This document shows, one piece after another, positions 1-11,779 of a DNA stretch of 64,000 nucleotides. Every line of letters starts with the position of its first letter. Position 1 is the stretch's first letter. The stretch covers positions 17,012,001 through 17,076,000 of the forward strand of contig CM076954.1 in assembly GCA_039566865.1 (NCBI GenBank), given 5' to 3'. The translations under genes were made by a program, and so were the position numbers. The notes under the pieces are model-generated. The model was not told where the DNA came from and ran no database searches. It saw nothing but the letters and a program-made list of their open reading frames with translations. The DNA is from Aurelia coerulea. Lineage: Eukaryota; Cnidaria; Scyphozoa; Semaeostomeae; Ulmaridae.

Positions 1-167
1 CCGATTGGGGCTGATTTTCGATGATTTTTCCAACATTGGGGGGGGGGGGGCTGCCGCCCCGTACGCTTATGGACGAAAAAGAGATGACTTCATATCTGTG
101 ATCTGGCAAGCTGAATCCAGAAAGTTGCTCAACCTTTCTCCTTCAAAAAAAATTGATCGTTGGGAGC

Positions 168-322
168 CGAGGGGCATTTCATTCCCAAAAAATCTCGTAC
201 ACTTTTGCAAAGAATCAATTTGCGTTCAAGAAAAATCCATCAAAATACGTAAAAATCGTGTTGCTCTGAAAAAATATCGCATGCTTTTTCGAATGAGTAA
301 TATATCCCTCGGTTGGATCCTC
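168..322 (+). repeat. Short dispersed repeat, family 'GAGGGGC...TCCCTC'
   Basis: The segment begins GAGGGGCATTTCATTC, contains AAAAATCTCGTACAC and CAAGAAAAATCCA, and ends near GAGTAATATATCCCTC. The same word order recurs at 29,628-29,795 (plus) and, reverse-complemented, at 8,128-8,260. The ends are loosely inverted (GAGGG...CCCTC), which suggests a small non-autonomous DNA element, but I see no clean target-site duplication. Confidence 0.5.
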
Positions 323-3300
323 CTTTACTGCTGAATAGAACCATGATAGAACACCAGCGCGCTGTGGGCATAGCCTTGGTTCGCCCTTTCTTCGGGTCAC
401 TGTTACGAATTTAGGCCATGTTCAAGAAAAGATAGCAGACGAAGAAGGCAGACCATAATATTTCCTGACTCTCATTTCTGGCTTCAAGAAATGTTTTGGT
501 TTTAGAGCCGAGAATGCTGGCTGAACCAAGGCTAGACCTCTTCGTCAATCGGCAGTTTGGGTATCGAGCTAACGCAAAGTTTTTCATGTTGTTCTCCCTG
601 GTTGGAGCTAATTGCATTGTTTGGCACAGTTCAAATTTCGTGCCAATTTCAATGATATCATCCACTTGTGAACCTTTCCTAGCTCACAACATGACTCTGA
701 TGATAATCTCCTGACAAATTAACAAATTCTGGCTATTTTCAGGCCCTAAGGAACGATTCACAATTGCTTGCCAATATTTTGATGATAAGGGAAATGACCA
801 CTTCGCATCGCTGTGCTACGTTTTACCTCCACTTAATGTTTTGTGCTGCTTTCAACAGTCGATCCAAAGTGCTGCTTAGCTTTGACGTAATGTCTGCGTT
901 TGCTATTGTTGTTGTTGTGTTGTCACTATATAAGTTGTTGTTGTTGTTGTTGTTTCTGCTGATGTTTGATAATTAATAATCGATAATCGATAATTAATCG
1001 ACCATTCAACCAGGCCTACCGGTTTCAAATCTAGGCCTAACATTGTTTCGTCGTGTAAAATGTTCTTCGACTTTATATTTTCTTACTGTGTAATATATAT
1101 TTGTGTCTATAGTATATGTCAAGTGTAATTTCTCTATGGTTGGTAATTCCATGTTCCATGTGATTTTGCATTCTTTGTTTGTTAATGTAAATTTTATGCG
1201 AATATGAAATGAAAAAAGCTAGGCCTTAACGTCAAAGACGAATTTCGAAGTGTATCATCCCATTGTTCTCTCCATCGTTAGATCCCCCCATCCCCAGGAC
1301 GTCACTTCTGCGCCCACAAATTTCTCTGTAATGACGTGACTCTTATCGAAAACGCTAATCCTTGTCAAATGTTGTTTCCTGGTTTTGCACCTATGCAGCC
1401 ATCCTCTGCACCTTCCTTATGCATCCAAAAGACTGTCTGCAAAATGGCGTCAGGCCTGGCGCCAAGAAAGTGTTTTTTCCACGATCTAATGTGAACTTAT
1501 TTAGCATTAACACGCCATCGGCTATGATGTCATCGGATTGGATTGTTAAAACAATCATTATGCCGTCCTTCTTTTCAACAAGAGCTTCTCAGGTCGCCTT
1601 ATCCATCACAGGCCTACCTTGCGCTAATTGGCTTTCCCACCCTCTTGTTTTGGGCACTCATCATCCCCGCACTAATTGGGAAACGTTTGCCATAGGCCAT
1701 AGCCTTAAATCAATAAGTTTTTCGATAAGATTTGCAGCTGATCCTGATTACGTCTTTTAGCAGTTTCCCTTGAGTTTGTAAAAGGAATGCAGATTCCCAC
1801 TACTCGAAGTTTGTAGCAGAAATCTTCTATGTCGACAAATTTTCCCTCGCAGAGACAAGTTTATAAAAAATTGATGCCTTCGCAGAAATGTTTCTGAGTG
1901 AAGTATCTTCGGCAGTTTTTGCGTTCTGAGGAAAAAGGATGTTTTTCTAGGTAGATACCCAGTTTCTGATGCAATTACTTTTTATCACTACAGGGCCCAG
2001 TGACTGAAGCTTTTAGAAATCTACTAATAATCTTGATTCCCGGTATCACAACTGCCCTTCCCTAGCTAGCTTTGTCCTTAATTTGTAAATTCGTATTATT
2101 ACCGGCTCCTTGGTTAGGCCCGCAGATATTCGCCTCACTTGTAACTTTGGATGAAGAAGTAACATATGTCCCAAAGCATGTCCAGAATTCATCACATGGA
2201 TATATTGTAGAGATCTGTGCAAAAATGAACGATTTGGAATATTTTCGTTTGGCCCTTTCGCATATATTGAGTAATTGGTTGCATAAGCCTGTCATCAACT
2301 GATTTTATCAGCAAAGTTGTCTTCATTTCCTTATATGCTAGAAATGTTGACTTAACGAACAGAAAGATTGATGTTGCAAAGCTTTTGATAATGTTTGCCA
2401 AAGGAAGTTTTTATGTGCCCAGGATGCTAAAATTACGTTTAACAGATTGCACTTCAGTCATGACTGTTTACTGTCCGCTTTGATGATAAAAGAGACACAG
2501 ATACAGATGAAATGGAACAAACGCGAAAATTAACGATCAATTAATCAACGATGATAAAATTCACCTGAAATTATTTGTATTAGATTTATTGATGCAATTT
2601 GCTGTTTAATTGCCATTTTGCATTGTTGCGAAGCTCTAAATTTAGGCCCTATCTAAATACGTGGGTGATGCGTCCGCCTCGACTTGATTTCACAATGGCA
2701 TTGTCTACTGCCAAAGACAAAGCCTCAGGGCAAACTTTTCCGCATGGAGTAAGCCCCTTCAAACAGAGGGTAGACTACTCGGAATAAACACATTTCTATT
2801 TCCGCATTGCTTGCCCATGACCATAGATGGATCTCTGGTAGGACTGTACGCAGCATAGGGGCAACAGGGACAGTTAATCCGAAGAAAACGATGAAATTTA
2901 CTCTGATTTCGAGCATATTTGAGGAAATTTCCCATCTCCCCTCCCCCCTAGATATTTTGAGCTGTGTACCTCTGGACTGAGAATTTCTGGACTGAAAAGG
3001 GCTGCTGACCAGAGGTGTGTCTGAGTTTAATCCCTTGCAGTTCGTATTTAGGCCCATGTTCATCAAACAGTCACTCCTCCCCAGTAACCAAAGTCTGCAC
3101 GCAGGCTAAGAATATCAGTCATGCGACAGTAATGAAGTCTCACCTGCCATCTTACCTTCGGGACTCCTTGAGTTGGAGGGATATAACACATGGAGAAATG
3201 CAATAAGGGGGATAACGTCGGGAGGAATGTAATAGTGCAACATGGAAATACACTATCTCTTGCTTCTCAAGATTTATGCTTCCTGCGGGTGGCCGTTCAC

Positions 3301-3811
3301 CTTAGCAATTTAGACCATTTTAGAAGGTGAAAGATCATCTCAGTGAGTGTGACGTAGTCAAAATCGTCAAATTGTCAGGACGAAAATGATGCAACAAATT
3401 CAGACCACAAACTCGTACACGGCTCGTTGTTACGTTGATTACTATTGAAAAATTTTGCAATTAAATGATGGGAAATGCCAAATGATGAGCAATTTCCAAC
3501 GTAATGTTGTGAAACTTATTTGAGGCAATGTTAACTATGAAACACATTAATGGGCTGTTTTCTTCCTTTGTTTACGGCAATGTGACCAAGGAAATTGCCT
3601 TTTTCCTATCACATGAATTCACATTAAGTTGTTATCTCTACCCTTAATGGCTTGTTCGTTAATTGCTTTTGTTTCAAAGTGTTCATGGTGTCCATTGACG
3701 TTCGCCTATTGCAGCTGCCATTACTTGTCTTTCTTCGAATTTATGAGCACATTATTCATACGTTATCTTTGCCTGATCTTTTACGGGTGTTTCAGGGACG
3801 TAGGATGCATC

Positions 3812-3992
3812 TCAAACTTGGGGGGGGGGGGCACGACACTTCAAGGACACTTTTTATGAAGCTAAAGGGGCAATTCCTGAAAATTAAAAGGGCACTTCTT
3901 TGTTTATTGCAAAATCTTGGGGGCATATGCCCCCAGTGCCCCCAATTCCTACGTCTCTGGGGTGTTTGTAGGGGGGCATTATTATTATCAGC
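3812..3992 (+). repeat. G-run element fragment
   Basis: A run of about twelve G is followed by GCACGACACTTC, then by A-rich text with repeated GGGGCAATTCC and GGGCACTTC phrases, and closes with GGGGGCATATGCCCCC (a perfect 16-base palindrome) and CAGTGCCCCCAATTCC. It resembles the G-run MITEs at 9,995, 11,780 and 17,763, but neither end is clear. Confidence 0.4.
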
Positions 3993-4013
3993 ATGACAAG
4001 TTCAGTCCCCTTC

Positions 4014-4260
4014 TGCAACACAAAGAAAACATTTTCATATTCATAGATAATGATATTAAGAATAATAAGAAGACGAAACTCAGATTATTTATTAAGGGTA
4101 GCAAGTTTGAAATGAAAGAGTATCTGAGGTGTGAAGACGCCTCGTTCCTACTGAAACTAAAAGTAAAACTAAACATGGTAGACCTAAGGGCAAACTACAA
4201 AGGCCGGTACACTGATTCTCTTTGCAGGAGATGTGGGTCCCATGAGGAATATGGAATATC
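4014..4260 (+). mobile_element. LINE retrotransposon 3' remnant (C-terminal RT-tail coding)
   Basis: A plus-strand open frame reads KLRLFIKGSKFEMKEYLRC, then KLKVKLNMVDLRANYKGRY and CRRCGSHEE. This resembles the C-terminal tail that follows reverse transcriptase in invertebrate LINEs, where a leucine/lysine-rich segment leads into a CxxC knuckle. Neither the polymerase core nor the 5' part is present, so it is a 5'-truncated fossil. Confidence 0.55.
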
Positions 4261-4309
4261 AACGAAATCGTACAAAAAATTCTGGCACCCAGGGATGAAA
4301 TAGAGAAAA

Positions 4310-6100
4310 TAAGAATAGAATAAATAATGGTTGTCTGACATAGCTTGTGATACCCAGTTGTAGAGTAACTGCTTCGAAATGGAGATTTAGCTTTATTTAT
4401 TTTTACTCCACCTTTTGGCCATTTGAACTTCTTATTTGACTTAATTTTTCCCTACCTTTGCTCAGATTGCGTCAGTCAATGCATGCAGTCTCTTCTGTTG
4501 GCCAGCTGATTTAAGGTGGCGCATTACCTCCACAGCGGCGTTGGTCGAATTTTCCGTCTGGTACATTGATGTATAATAGCAGCCGGTACGGAAACTAAAA
4601 CTATGAACCCATTCATTGTGACCAAAGAGCTCTTAGGCTCTTGGGCTGGCAGCATACATTGGAGCTGTAGCGACGCGCTACATGGCGCTACTGACTTGAG
4701 TGACATCACAATATGATTTTCGAAATTAGGCCTCCTTTGAAAATAGGGCTGCAATTATGCATCCCTATTGCCGAGGCCGAAGAGCCATCAAATGCCCCCC
4801 TTTTTGGGAGGGCTGACAGAAGAATGCTTTCTTTGCATGGCTATTACAAATGCAACAATCACTGACACGATTTTAAAACTTTTGAGCTCGAAGGAATTCA
4901 TTTTTTCTGCCTCTTCACTCCAAAGCACATTTTAATTTTTAGTCTACGTTTTTGTTCTGATTAGGCTATCCTTATAGCTGTTAGGAACACTACTGTCAGT
5001 TTAGGTTTGGTTAACTGGTGTGCCTCTCGTTGTCTTCGACCCTTAACCTTTAGGCCTTTACCACGTGTCTCTCTTTAATCGCGAAAAACTGGAAAATTGC
5101 AGCCACTGCAGAACACACGTCAGCAAAGTTATTCTCCTCATTTACGCCCTCATTATGGTGTTGCATCCCTTCATTAAATTTGGCCACAGAGCAAATGTCT
5201 CCAACGTTGAAATGTAAGCAATCTTGTCGTGCCGTGCATGTTTGTATTCATTTAGTACAGTTCTCACATTGAAAGAGAGCCTTACTTTGAGGCCATTAAG
5301 GCCTAATTGCATGCTAATGATGTGCAATTACCGAAACATTTTGCCAAATTCTGACATTCCAAACCAAACACATGGAAGCATGCTTGTTTGCTGTCGCCGT
5401 TTTCGAGGCCGTTTTGTTAGCCACATGAACTTTTCTGAAGCGAAATTCCTAAAGCAGCGTTCCAGTTCTCCAATTGTTTGTATTGTTCTTATCGCCCAAT
5501 CATTCGCGTGAGAATCTGCACGCAGGCTACCAGTCATCTGCGTGACAGACTGCCTTTAACTCCAGAACATGGGTAGGTCTAAATCTGTAAAAGATAGTGG
5601 CATGCATCCTTCGAGGCTCTGGTACCCAGTGTAACTTCCCTTTATGTTTTTCATCACTTTATTAAGTCCATCGAGTTATTATCTTAAGTAGGCCTAAAGT
5701 ACCTGTAATTTAGCTATTTCTTCTTTTATGAGGTGCCTACGTTAAATAGATTAATGATGATGATTATGATGATCCAACAAAAACAGACCAATCAAAACGA
5801 ACAAAAACGTTTGGTTCTGTCAGAAATTCGTCATATTTTGTTGAGGGGTGCAACCTCAGATCCATACGAGCCTCGTTGCGGCATGCATATATAGCGAAAT
5901 TGAGAAATTGATATTTAATTCTGTTGAATCAATATTGAAAATTTGAAGTCAACCATTGTGAGACGAAAATCAGTTAATAATCTCGCAATTCAAGGCAGTT
6001 TTTATTAAAACTTTTATGGAATGTATAAAATTTTGCTTCATTCTGCAAATCCTACTCTTTCAGTAGGGGTGGCCTGCTTGGTTTCGGCAATGGATTCCTT
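4310..6100. other. Intergenic stretch, nothing recognised
   Basis: I see no gene, RNA gene or clear transposon. Open frames here are short (under 100 codons), overlap on opposite strands and have no family resemblance. Confidence 0.5.
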
Positions 6101-6136
6101 TTGGCGACTTGCAGGCGCTGTGGGCTGGCGACACAT

Positions 6137-6480
6137 TGGGGGGGGGGGCACTCAGCACATACGCATACAGGAGGGCTGGTTCGAGAAATATTCAGGCAGC
6201 CCACAAAAATCAGCTCATTTTATACTTCGACATCTGAAAATGAACATAAAATATCCTGAAACAATGCAAATAGAGGTTAGGACCCTTAGGATTTCCTCTA
6301 ACAAACCAAGAAATATCAGTTTGACAGTATTTGATGTAAAAGAAAAATATCGAAACACATAATTTCAGTTTTGTTTGGACCCAAAAATATCACGCTCGGG
6401 CGCGGCAATATTCTAACCTAGAAGTGTCGGACTTACCTTCCCGTATGTGCATGTACCGAATGCCACCCCCCCCCCTCCTT
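6137..6480. mobile_element. G-run MITE with degenerate inverted ends
   Basis: The left end is TTGGGGGGGGGGCACTCAGC followed by ACATACGCATAC. The right end is TATGTGCATGTACCGAATGC followed by a C-run and CTCCTTGG. Reverse-complemented, the right end is an imperfect copy of the left. The flanks GGGCTGGCGACAC and GGGCTGACGATACAC look like an imperfect duplication. No coding capacity is visible. Confidence 0.5.
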
Positions 6481-6554
6481 GGGGCTGACGATACACTGAA
6501 GAAATGATACGGTGGATTGTAACAACTTATTATTGACGCTTTAGTCGACTAAGA

Positions 6555-6716
6555 CAGTGGCGGACACTTGGGGGGTGAGGAGGTGCGATCGCCCCCCCCA
6601 ATGTTGACAAAACAAAGATCTTTTGTTATGAAACAATAGAAGTAAATAATGCTGTTTAACTGAAACAACAACTCTGCCCCCCCCCCCCCCAATATTTGGC
6701 GAAGTGTCTGCCACTG
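6555..6716. mobile_element. hAT-like MITE, ends CAGTGGCGG...CCACTG
   Basis: The left terminus CAGTGGCGGACACTTGGGGG pairs with the right terminus CGAAGTGTCTGCCACTG, giving roughly 15 bp of terminal inverted repeat around a 160-bp AT-rich body. CAGTGGCG-type ends are typical of hAT-superfamily elements. The expected 8-bp target duplication is not recognisable, so the copy is probably old. Confidence 0.55.
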
Positions 6717-7502
6717 CTTTAAAATAGTAACATGGTAACATAGCATTGCAGTTTTGTTTTGGGGAATGGGTCTGTGCGCAGGCTAGAAATAGAGTGACTG
6801 CAGCAGGGCTGCCACATGCTACTGGTTGGCACGCGTGGCTTTTGGATTGTCATGAATCGTCATGAATCCAGGCACTCAATGAGTTTCTTCCAGAAGATAA
6901 GATACTCACAAAATGCGATCGATATCTTCAGTGTTTGTTTGCACCAATTAACATATTACGTGAATCATAGTCTATGCGTGAATTGATTCATTATTCTTTT
7001 CTTGCCGCAATTTCCTTTCCTAGCAGTGGCAGTAGCACCATTATCTCAACCTTTGCACTTTTGAATGACCCTAAATGAAAGCTTAATTATTTGGGAGGGA
7101 ACCAAACATCCGTTCCTTTTATTCAAACAATTCAGGAATTTCCTTTCACAGGTTCTTTCGAAGTGCCTGCAAAGTTGAAATTCAGTACCATGTGACTTGC
7201 CCGTTGTCATACAAAAATCATTTTCTATTGACACTTGGAGCTGGTCTAGGCATCAACCCAACCCAAAACTTTCAACAAGGTCGCAAGTAGGCGGAAAGAT
7301 TATTTCTTGAGCTGCTTTCCTTTCGAGGTGTTTACAAGTTTTTCTGACAAAATCCTGCGGGAAGAGTGCGGGAAGGCGCACTAATTTGCAACAATATCAA
7401 CTGCGTTACATTGTTCACCTTGTCATCGCGGTATTTCAAGGACAAAACACATGCCATTAATGGTCATCCTTTTGCGCAAATCTTTTGTTGCTGTTGCCCA
7501 AG

Positions 7503-7667
7503 AGTTGGGAAGTCGATTTGCAAGCTAAAGTCAAGAGGATAAAGGCCATAGGTCAGCATCACACGTGCTGCAAGGCTCAAGTCAAAGGCGACAAAGCAGA
7601 GGTTACACTTCCAGGTTGCACTCAGAAATACCCATACATTGAAGAGATTTTGGTTTCTGTTCAGTTG
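7503..7667 (+). CDS. Candidate internal exon, unrecognised cysteine-containing protein
   Basis: A 165-nt open segment lies between a pyrimidine-rich tract ending CCCAAG and a strong donor (GTTG|gtaagt). Read in phase 0 it gives 55 residues that include WEVDLQAKVKRIKA, HHTCCKAQVKGDKAEV and PGCTQKYPY. The composition is protein-like, with three cysteines and alternating charges, and both ends fall on codon boundaries. I do not recognise the family and found no partner exon. The acceptor (aag) is weaker than the donor, so this may be chance. Confidence 0.35.
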
Positions 7668-7669
7668 GT

Positions 7670-8790
7670 AAGTTCTATAAATTCTTATAGTTATTTTCTT
7701 GCTATTTCTGGTTATGAACACCAAACGTATTTGACGAAATATACTTGAAATGTCCACCCAGACTGTTGTGACTGGTACGAATTTCAACTCGATTTATAGA
7801 AAAGTTTCAAGGTCCGAAATTGTCCCACCAATACTGTCAAGCCTCGGTTATCCGGATTTCTTTTTAGCCTGAACCGAATCTCGAACCGAATAGTCCTCCG
7901 GAAAAATAGTTGGCCGGAATATCGAAATAAAATAATTGCAGTGTATTTATTACTACCCTAAGCTGGGGAAATTCCACATAATCAAGACGTTTGGAATATT
8001 AAGTTCCGGATGATCATCGATACCCCATTGTGCAACGAGAGCAAAAATTTCTCAAGGCAAACATTGTGTACAATTTATTTTAGCCAAGCCTCGAGATGCT
8101 TTATCCATTCTACAACGGGACCCACTAGGGACCGGGGGGCAAATCACTCATTCGAAAAAGCATACGAGATATTTTAGAACAAAAGGAATTTTTATAGACT
8201 TTTCGTGGATTTTTCTTGAAAACAAAGGATTTTTGCCAAGGAGTGAATTGCCCCTCGCAAGGGACCATGCAAAAATAGATTGCAGTCATTGATTTTTAAA
8301 CAAGTTACAATAATCGAAACAGTTTTACAACAGCAGAAGCTGTGGCAGCACGCCAAATGAATTCAGTGCAAAAGTTATGGAGCTCATTTTATTTATATCA
8401 ACCCCACCATTTGAGCTATTCCACGGGATACGAATTATTCAGACACAGTTGAATTGTAATGTAGGCCAATGATAAAAACAAATTGAAAGACTCTGTTTGC
8501 TGATTTTTCTCATGGAAGTTTCGTAATGTCTGTTTCTTTTACAATGTTTTTATGTTGTGGGCGTATCACAAAGAGTGACTGGAGCAAACGTTGCTCCAAA
8601 AGATAAATTCTAAAATACAAAAAGCAGGGAATGGCAGGAGGAGAAACTTGAATAGAAGTATAAGATAAGGATAATCCTGCGACTATCTTTTGCCTTGTTC
8701 TGTCTTGATCATGATGATGATTAATGTAACCACAGGATGCAACTTCCTCATGATTATAGACGAGTTTTCAATTTTCATAAAGAGAGAGAA
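7670..8790. other. Intergenic stretch, mostly unassigned
   Basis: No gene recognised. Apart from the reverse copy of the 168-322 repeat at about 8,128-8,260, the text is AT-rich and shows no splice-bounded open frame. Confidence 0.5.
8128..8260 (-). repeat. Reverse copy of the 168-322 repeat family
   Basis: Read on the minus strand it carries the GAGGGGCAATTCACTCC start, the CAAGAAAAATCCACGAAAAG core and an end related to GAGTGATTTGCCCCCC seen in the other copies. It is one of three copies in the window. Confidence 0.5.
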
Positions 8791-8800
8791 TCACTTGAAG

Positions 8801-8960
8801 GTGTTGTGGCGCAGTGGTGTAATCCACTGACTTTGCAGCCAGAACAGTCAGGCGGACATGGTTCGATATCCGGTAGATCCCCACCACTTGAGCGTCATGA
8901 CAAGGGGTCGCGGACTCGATTAGGCCTATTCTACTTCTGCGATCCCAGCGCTTGGCGCTA
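8801..8960 (+). mobile_element. tRNA-derived SINE-like element
   Basis: The first 70 bases read like a tRNA gene: an A-box-like TGGCGCAGTGG near 8,806, an anticodon-loop-like ACTTTGCAGCC (GCA, cysteine) and a B-box-like GGTTCGATATCC near 8,860. The 5' and 3' acceptor strands do not pair and an extra base sits in the B box, so this is not a functional tRNA. A tRNA-like head followed by about 90 bases of unrelated body is the usual shape of a SINE. Confidence 0.45.
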
Positions 8961-8994
8961 AAAACTGCAACTTCACCTTCAGTTTTGATTGATC

Positions 8995-9062
8995 TTGGTA
9001 GATGAACATTCCAGTTTTGAATATCGGTCGCGTACTTCACAGCCCGCCAATCGTCTTGAAGG
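8995..9062 (+). repeat. Fragment of the CCGGGTGAGTC foldback family
   Basis: CAGTTTTGAATATCGGTCGC and CACAGCCCGCCAA match the inner right arm of the foldback element at 18,166-18,684, which reads CAGTTTTGAATATCAGCCGC and CACAGCCCGCCAAAC. The terminal CCGG is missing. Confidence 0.5.
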
Positions 9063-9354
9063 CATTGAGTCATGGTAAATAGACCGTGTATACCCAAGTT
9101 GCAAAACTTGCTGAGTCATGATGATAGCTTACGCCAATCTGATTGGCTGTTATTCAACTGCACACATGATATTATAACCTTGCAATGGGCTAAGCGTTGC
9201 CGATGCAGCCTCGTATTTGTGAAGTTGATGTCTGATCACATGAAAACAGACTGATCACATGAAAGCAGACAGACCCCCAGTGCACAAATTACAATGTTGT
9301 TTCTGCGATTGCTCCATGTAGCTATGTTTCCGAGGGGCAAATCAGTCCAACATG

Positions 9355-9620
9355 GCGAGATTTTTGGAATTTTTTAAAAGTCTCAGATTTTTCAAAGGCT
9401 TTTGAGATTTTTTCAAAGATTTTCAAAGATCTTCGACATTTTTCATGATTTTGCTAGATTTTTAAGGACTGAAACGGTTTTTAAGATTTTCAAAAAACTG
9501 TGGACATTTTTTTGTAGAATTTGTGTCATTTGTTGGGGAGATTTCTGAGACTTTGATTTTCAAGATTTTTCGAGATTTCTTGGATATCTGAAGATTTTAT
9601 AGGATTTTTTATGATGTGAT
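9355..9620 (+). repeat. AGATTTT-rich low-complexity repeat
   Basis: The segment consists of imperfect tandem variants of AGATTTTT, TTCAAAGATTTT and GAGATTTC. A diverged relative lies at 34,430-34,640 and shares CATTTGTT...GAGATTTCTG and ATTTTTGA(T/A)GTGATT. Confidence 0.5.
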
Positions 9621-9734
9621 TATTTTTGATGTGATTAGCATTAGCTCCTTGTTAGTTTCTTGCCAATCTAAGAAAATTTATGCCAAAAAAGAGTTCTGTT
9701 AGAATAAAGCATGCAATACACCTTTCAACTATCC

Positions 9735-9900
9735 AGAATAGAATCAGAATCGAACGATATTTTGCTGCATTTTGTAGAATTTTCGAAAGTGCACAAAAGC
9801 AATTGAAGCTCCAACGCCACTCGATCGAACTTCGCGTATAAACATGTATAAAAATAAATTTCGATCCAGCCTCTTTTGTAGAATAGCTAAAAGGTCTATT
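9735..9900 (+). repeat. Dispersed repeat, copy 1 of 3
   Basis: The words CAGAATCGAACGA, AGCTCCAACGCCAC, ATCGAAC and TTTTGTAGAATAGC recur in the same order at 24,245-24,450 (plus) and, inverted, at about 33,815-33,975. No terminal repeats or coding sequence are visible. Confidence 0.5.
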
Positions 9901-9994
9901 GTAGGACTGCGATTGCAGTTACATCTTTATCTCAACATTTTTTTAAATCTGTTCGTCAAAGCTTCTCAGTGCTTCGCAGCCATGGTGAGCCATG

Positions 9995-10441
9995 CCCAGG
10001 GGGGGGTACTCAGGTATATTTAGGATAGGGGTGCTCAGGCTGGGGTGCAACGCATCAACCCAAAAAAATAATTTTTGGCATGAAAACAGACCCAAAAAAA
10101 TAATTTTTCCGACCATACATACCCAAAAGTTATGAAGTTAGTATCTAAAATCTGCAGAAAAGTGCCGTAACTGATTAGATCTCTCATAATTTATTTGGAC
10201 ATCTAAGTTTTTTTATATTATAATGTTACTTGATCCTAATTTTGCTTGTAAATTATATTTTTCGCAATCTTTTTACTTCTTCTCATATTTGAGACCCAAA
10301 AAAGTAAGCCAAAATTTCAGGAACCCAAAAAAATAACTGTATAAATGATTGACCCAAAAAAATAATCCTTGCCCAAATTTTAGACCCAAAAAAGTAACCT
10401 GAGCACCCCTATCCTTAATATACCAGAGTACCCCCCCTGGG
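9995..10441. mobile_element. G-run MITE with 8-bp target duplication GAGCCATG
   Basis: The left end CCCAGGGGGGGGTACTCAGG and the right end, whose reverse complement begins CCCAGGGGGGGTACTCTGG, form terminal inverted repeats that continue through ATTTAGGATAGGGGTGCTCAG and its counterpart, about 45 bp in all. The element is flanked by GAGCCATG at 9,987-9,994 and 10,442-10,449. The body repeats the phrase CCCAAAAAAATAA at least six times in AT-rich text. There is no coding capacity. An exact 8-bp duplication is what a hAT-class transposase would leave. Confidence 0.8.
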
Positions 10442-10449
10442 GAGCCATG

Positions 10450-11040
10450 TTGCTAGATTTGTTGACAATCGTAAAACTGGATTCTTAAAAACAAATTTCT
10501 TACGAGGAAAACGTGAAATGTGAATGTTTTTCGGAAAGTGACGCCATAAAAATATAGATTTGACTCCCAATATTTTTCGTTGGAAATAGCATTTGAAAAA
10601 AATCAGTAATGGCAACGAGGTGTTAGGCCTATGATGTATGCTGTGTATCAATGCTCAACATTTAGGTGGGGCCAATGACTGAAGTGAGAAATCCCGCCCC
10701 GGGCATTGTCTGACGCAAATGTTTTTTGCACCTCTGCTTTGGCTTCGATCAAATTGTTTGTTTCATGCTTATGTCAAAGATGTGTAGATTTAGGCCAGGT
10801 CTTGAAACGCTGAATAGCCAGAGATGATAACGCCCTGACAGAACAAAGTTCAATTTGATATTTTATGTCCCAAATCTTACAAAAAAGTTTGAACTTCCTG
10901 CAGTGTACTAACCCACTGCGCTGGAGTTAAGAGAAATAAAAGTTCTTAGAATTGATAGGTTTTCCCCCTTTTAGGATAAAGGTCTTGATTCTGTGATTTT
11001 TGCGGGAAATTGATAATAATAGTACTGCAATAAGTAATAT
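10450..11040. other. Intergenic stretch, nothing recognised
   Basis: AT-rich sequence without a supported gene or element. Confidence 0.5.
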
Positions 11041-11049
11041 TTATACAGG

Positions 11050-11055
11050 TTTATT
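11050..11055 (-). promoter_or_regulatory. Polyadenylation signal AATAAA (minus strand)
   Basis: On the minus strand AATAAA lies about 84 bases past the stop codon of the candidate terminal exon at 11,139-11,452, the right order for a 3' untranslated region. Confidence 0.35.
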
Positions 11056-11138
11056 TGTTCAGAATAGAAATTCTGTTACATGTTAAACGAAAAAGATGAA
11101 ATAAGAAATAAAAAATTACATCAAAGTTAATACTATGC

Positions 11139-11452
11139 TCAAAGCTGCTTCATTAAAACGTTTTTCTCAAAGTTTTTCTTAATGCACGAGAGATTCGTCG
11201 TCCCAAATGTCCTTGGGACGTTTCTTAAAAATCTGAGCTCCTTGGAAAGCGAAAGTTTTGAGACTTGAATTGTTTCCTCTTGTGTCTTTTCCGTGCTGAT
11301 GGCGCTTGAAATGTTGTGTGAGCTGTTCTGGTGAAAGGCCATTGAAACATTTGAAGATCGAACTTTCTTCATAATATGCAAATTAACTGAAACTGCCTTA
11401 ACCTTGCAGATCCCCAATTCTATGTCACAGTACGTAATAATTTGAAGATCTA
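11139..11452 (-). CDS. Candidate 3'-terminal exon, unrecognised protein
   Basis: On the minus strand a pyrimidine-rich tract ending in TTTTCAG at 11,453 precedes an open frame of about 104 codons (two leading bases complete a split codon) ending in a stop, with AATAAA downstream. The peptide is polar and contains SLSKELRFLRNVPRTFGTTN and CIKKNFEKNVLMKQL at its end. No family is recognised and no upstream exon was identified. Acceptor, open frame and polyadenylation signal in the right order support a gene, but each alone is weak. Confidence 0.35.
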
Positions 11453-11779
11453 CTGAAAATTGTGTCGGAGAAAAAATGGGAAAGACTTTCAATTTTTATA
11501 AGAAACGAGTCATGAAGCATGTTAGAATTTCATATTAATTTTATGGATAACAATTATCGCCAATAAATAACATGATCAACTTGAAAAGTAATTATTGAGT
11601 TCTATAAGCAGTGAAACTGTTGTAGATATCGATATGCATGTCACTTCATGAAAATCATGTACGCTTTTTATGACAATCCTTTTGCATTCACAAGAAATCC
11701 CAAATTGTCTCCAAAATCCTTTCGTTTTTTAAATCTCGTACGTTTATTCGAAACAGTGATACCCGCTCGGTACAAACAG

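Larger units (their letters stand above)
1..4000. other. Gene-poor stretch, no supported gene
   Basis: No splice-bounded or homologous coding segment was recognised here. Short open frames on both strands, the longest about 130 codons at 1,362-1,760, match no family I know and have no supporting splice or polyadenylation signals. The stretch holds a G-run near 41-50, a TTG microsatellite near 905-955, an ATCGATA-rich patch at 975-1,000 and the degenerate repeat listed separately. Confidence 0.6.

Noticed and set aside
2725..3066. 113-codon minus-strand frame
   Set aside because: Starts and ends without splice or polyadenylation signals and shows no family resemblance.
8801..8872. Functional tRNA-Cys gene
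   Set aside because: The acceptor stem does not pair and the B box has an extra base. A SINE head explains it better.
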